Assembly (NCBI GenBank): GCA_942492715.1
Contig: CALOFW010000017.1
Location: 124,001-188,000 of the forward strand
Direction: 5' to 3'
Length of the DNA: 64,000 bases
Origin: Sva-07 sp942492715
Lineage (GTDB): Bacteria > Actinomycetota > Acidimicrobiia > Acidimicrobiales > Ilumatobacteraceae
The notes under the pieces: model-generated
Told to the model about the DNA's origin: nothing
The model's database searches: none
What the model saw: only the letters and a program-made list of their open reading frames with translations
Position numbers and translations under genes: made by a program
Shown: in pieces, positions 62,619 through 64,000 of the stretch
How the letters are laid out: each line of letters opens with the position of its first letter
How positions within the stretch are numbered: the first letter of the stretch is position 1

Positions 62619-63870
62619 ATGCGAGTTCTCGTGGTCGGTGCAGGTGGCGTGGGTTCGGCGTTCGTGGCGATCGCCTCGACGAGGGAGGTCTACACCCACA
62701 TCACGGTGGCCGACATCGACGTCGCCAAGGCCGAAGCGGCGGTCGAGACCGCGAGCGGCAACGACGAGGGCCGGCGCATCGTCGCCACGCACATCGATGC
62801 GTCCTCGGAGGATTCCGTCGCCGAACTCGCGCGCTCGATGCGCGCCGACGTGGTCCTCAACGCCTGCGATCCTCGCTTCAACCCGCCGATCTTCGACGGT
62901 GCGTTCGCCGCGGGGTGCAACTACGTCGACATGGCGATGAACCTGTCGGTGCCACACCCCGACCAAGCCGTACGAGAAGACCGGGATCCGGCTCGGCGAC
63001 GGGCAGTTCGCCGAGTCGCCCACGTGGAAGGCCCGCGGCCTGATGGCGTTGTGTGGCATGGGCGTCGAGCCCGGTTTCTCCGACGTGGCCGCCCGCTACG
63101 CCGCCGAGGAGCTGTTCAGCGAGATCCACGAGATCGGGGTCCGTGACGGCGCCGACCTCGTGGTCGACGGCTACGACTTCGCACCGACGTTCTCGATCTG
63201 GACGACGATCGAGGAGTGTCTCAACCCGCCGGTGATCTACGAACGTGAGCGGGGCTGGTTCACGACCGAGCCGTTCTCCGAACCGGAGATCTTCACCTTC
63301 CCCGAGGGAATCGGACCGCTGCAGTGCGTCAACGTCGAGCACGAGGAGGTCATCCTGATCCCCCGGTGGATCGACACACAGCGCGTGACGTTCAAGTACG
63401 GGCTCGGCGAGGAGTTCATCGACGTCCTCAAGACGCTCCGCAAGCTCGACCTGCACTCGACCGAGACGATCGAGGTCAACGGGGTCGAGGTGTCACCTCG
63501 CGACGTCGTGGCAGCGACCCTGCCCGACCCCGCAACGCTCGGCGAGATGATGACCGGTCGCACGTGCGCCGGCACGTGGGTCACCGGCCTCGGCAAGGAC
63601 GGCGAGCCGCGTGAGGTGTACGTGTACCACGTGGTCGACAACGCCTGGTCGATGCGCGAGTTCGGCCACCAGGCCGTCGTGTGGCAGACCGCGGTGATGC
63701 CCGCCGTCGCCATCGAACTGATCGCGAAGGGAATCTGGCACCGTCCCGGCGTGGTCGGCCCCGAAGCGCTCCCGCCGATGCCGTTCCTCGACCTGCTCGA
63801 CGAGTACGGCAGCGAATGGGAATGGGCCGACTACAAGGACCGCGCCCCCGTCGAGGAGCCGGCCGCGTAG
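62619..63870 (+). pseudogene. Saccharopine-dehydrogenase-like (Lys9) protein, broken by a +1 frameshift
   Basis: The first frame (from ATG 62619) gives the Rossmann start MRVLVVGAGGVGSAFVAIA through FDGAFAAGCNYVDMAMNLS. The rest of the protein continues in the next frame from about 62965 to the TAG at 63868 (GMGVEPGFSDVAARY, VRDGADLVVDGYDFAPTFS, YHVVDNAWSMREFG). Removing one C at 62963/62964 (GACCAAG) joins PHPD to KPYEKTGIRLGDGQFA, as expected for the family. Both halves are well conserved. The intact relative would be a saccharopine or carboxynorspermidine dehydrogenase-type enzyme of lysine or polyamine metabolism. Confidence 0.85.
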
Positions 63871-63879
63871 CGGACTACA

Positions 63880-64000
63880 TCAGACGCTGGGGTCGACGAC
63901 CCATCGGCCACGGACCTGGCCGTCGAGGATCGTCGGGCCACGGTCGAGGAGCTCGCTGAGCGGGACGATCTCGGTCATCGAATCCACGAGATCCGAGGGG
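63880..64000 (-). CDS. C-terminal end of a YhdH/AcuI-like oxidoreductase (partial)
   Basis: The minus strand from the window edge to TGA at 63880-63882 encodes 39 residues ending VPLSELLDRGPTILDGQVRGRWVVDPSV. This is the usual C-terminal ending of medium-chain reductases of the YhdH/acrylyl-CoA reductase group (P-L-S-E-L...I-L-x-G-Q-V-R-G-R). The start and active domain lie outside the window. It is convergent with the saccharopine-dehydrogenase-like gene, 9 nt apart. Confidence 0.6.
   Translation of the reverse strand, partial: PSDLVDSMTEIVPLSELLDRGPTILDGQVRGRWVVDPSV

Noticed and set aside
1..64000. tRNA, rRNA, riboswitch or CRISPR structures
   Set aside because: No cloverleaf, conserved rRNA segment, riboswitch core or repeat-spacer array was recognised in any intergenic gap, all of which are shorter than 300 bases.

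Overview
The window is 64 kb of high-GC, densely coded bacterial DNA, most likely from a free-living actinobacterium and probably an Ilumatobacter-like member of the Acidimicrobiia. That placement is inferred from the gene families: two WS/DGAT wax-ester/triacylglycerol synthases, an F420-type luciferase-like oxidoreductase, a DUF222/HNH nuclease, an LPXTG wall protein, very large secreted multidomain proteins, and many genes without a Shine-Dalgarno site. There is no tRNA, rRNA, CRISPR array, transposase, phage gene or plasmid function. The region looks like stable chromosome.

Region by region. 1-8.4 kb is the C-terminal 2.8 kcodons of a giant protein: a TPR region followed by 17 tandem NTF2/SnoaL-like modules in a four-module super-repeat. 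8.4-12.4 kb holds a small NTF2-like protein, a serine beta-lactamase-fold hydrolase, a HAD-IIA phosphatase and a WS/DGAT. 12.5-16.8 kb is a translationally coupled operon of a TetR regulator and a heterodimeric ABC exporter, with a palindromic operator. 16.8-24.3 kb carries an LPXTG wall protein, a frameshifted SGNH hydrolase, a TesB thioesterase, a DsbA-like protein, a GlsB/YeaQ membrane protein, an amidase and a cytochrome P450. 24.4-30 kb carries a HAD phosphatase, a membrane protein, the DUF222/HNH protein, and a DegT aminotransferase convergent with a Gfo/Idh/MocA dehydrogenase. 30.2-41.2 kb holds two giants on the + strand: a secreted 2364-residue gingipain-like (C25) protein with a beta-helix and GLRRI pentapeptide blocks, and a double-cyclase/AAA/TPR signalling protein whose two cyclase domains appear to complement each other. 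41.1-47.2 kb has a second small NTF2-like protein, the TldD/TldE protease pair, small proteins, a methyltransferase and a MOSC protein. 47.3-53.5 kb is a leftward lipid cluster (HAD-PlsC fusion, WS/DGAT, alcohol dehydrogenase) beside an unusual lipoprotein (solute-binding + two peptidoglycan-binding + fasciclin domains). 53.7-59.9 kb has an LLM oxidoreductase, a zinc-ribbon thioredoxin coupled to a fucose-isomerase-like protein, a CHAD-CYTH protein, a YbaY-like lipoprotein and a second amidase. 59.9-64 kb is an amine-catabolism region: class III aminotransferase and FAD amine oxidase in one operon, divergent from a frameshifted saccharopine-dehydrogenase-like gene, then the 3' end of a YhdH-like reductase.

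Two window-wide patterns matter. About twenty genes have a TAnnnT-type -10 hexamer 6-8 nt before the start codon, so leaderless transcription looks normal here, and I used this to choose starts. Two conserved genes (18.33-19.35 kb and 62.6-63.9 kb) are each broken by one extra base, so each is either a recent pseudogene or an assembly error. No intergenic stretch exceeds 300 bases; the longest are about 200-240.
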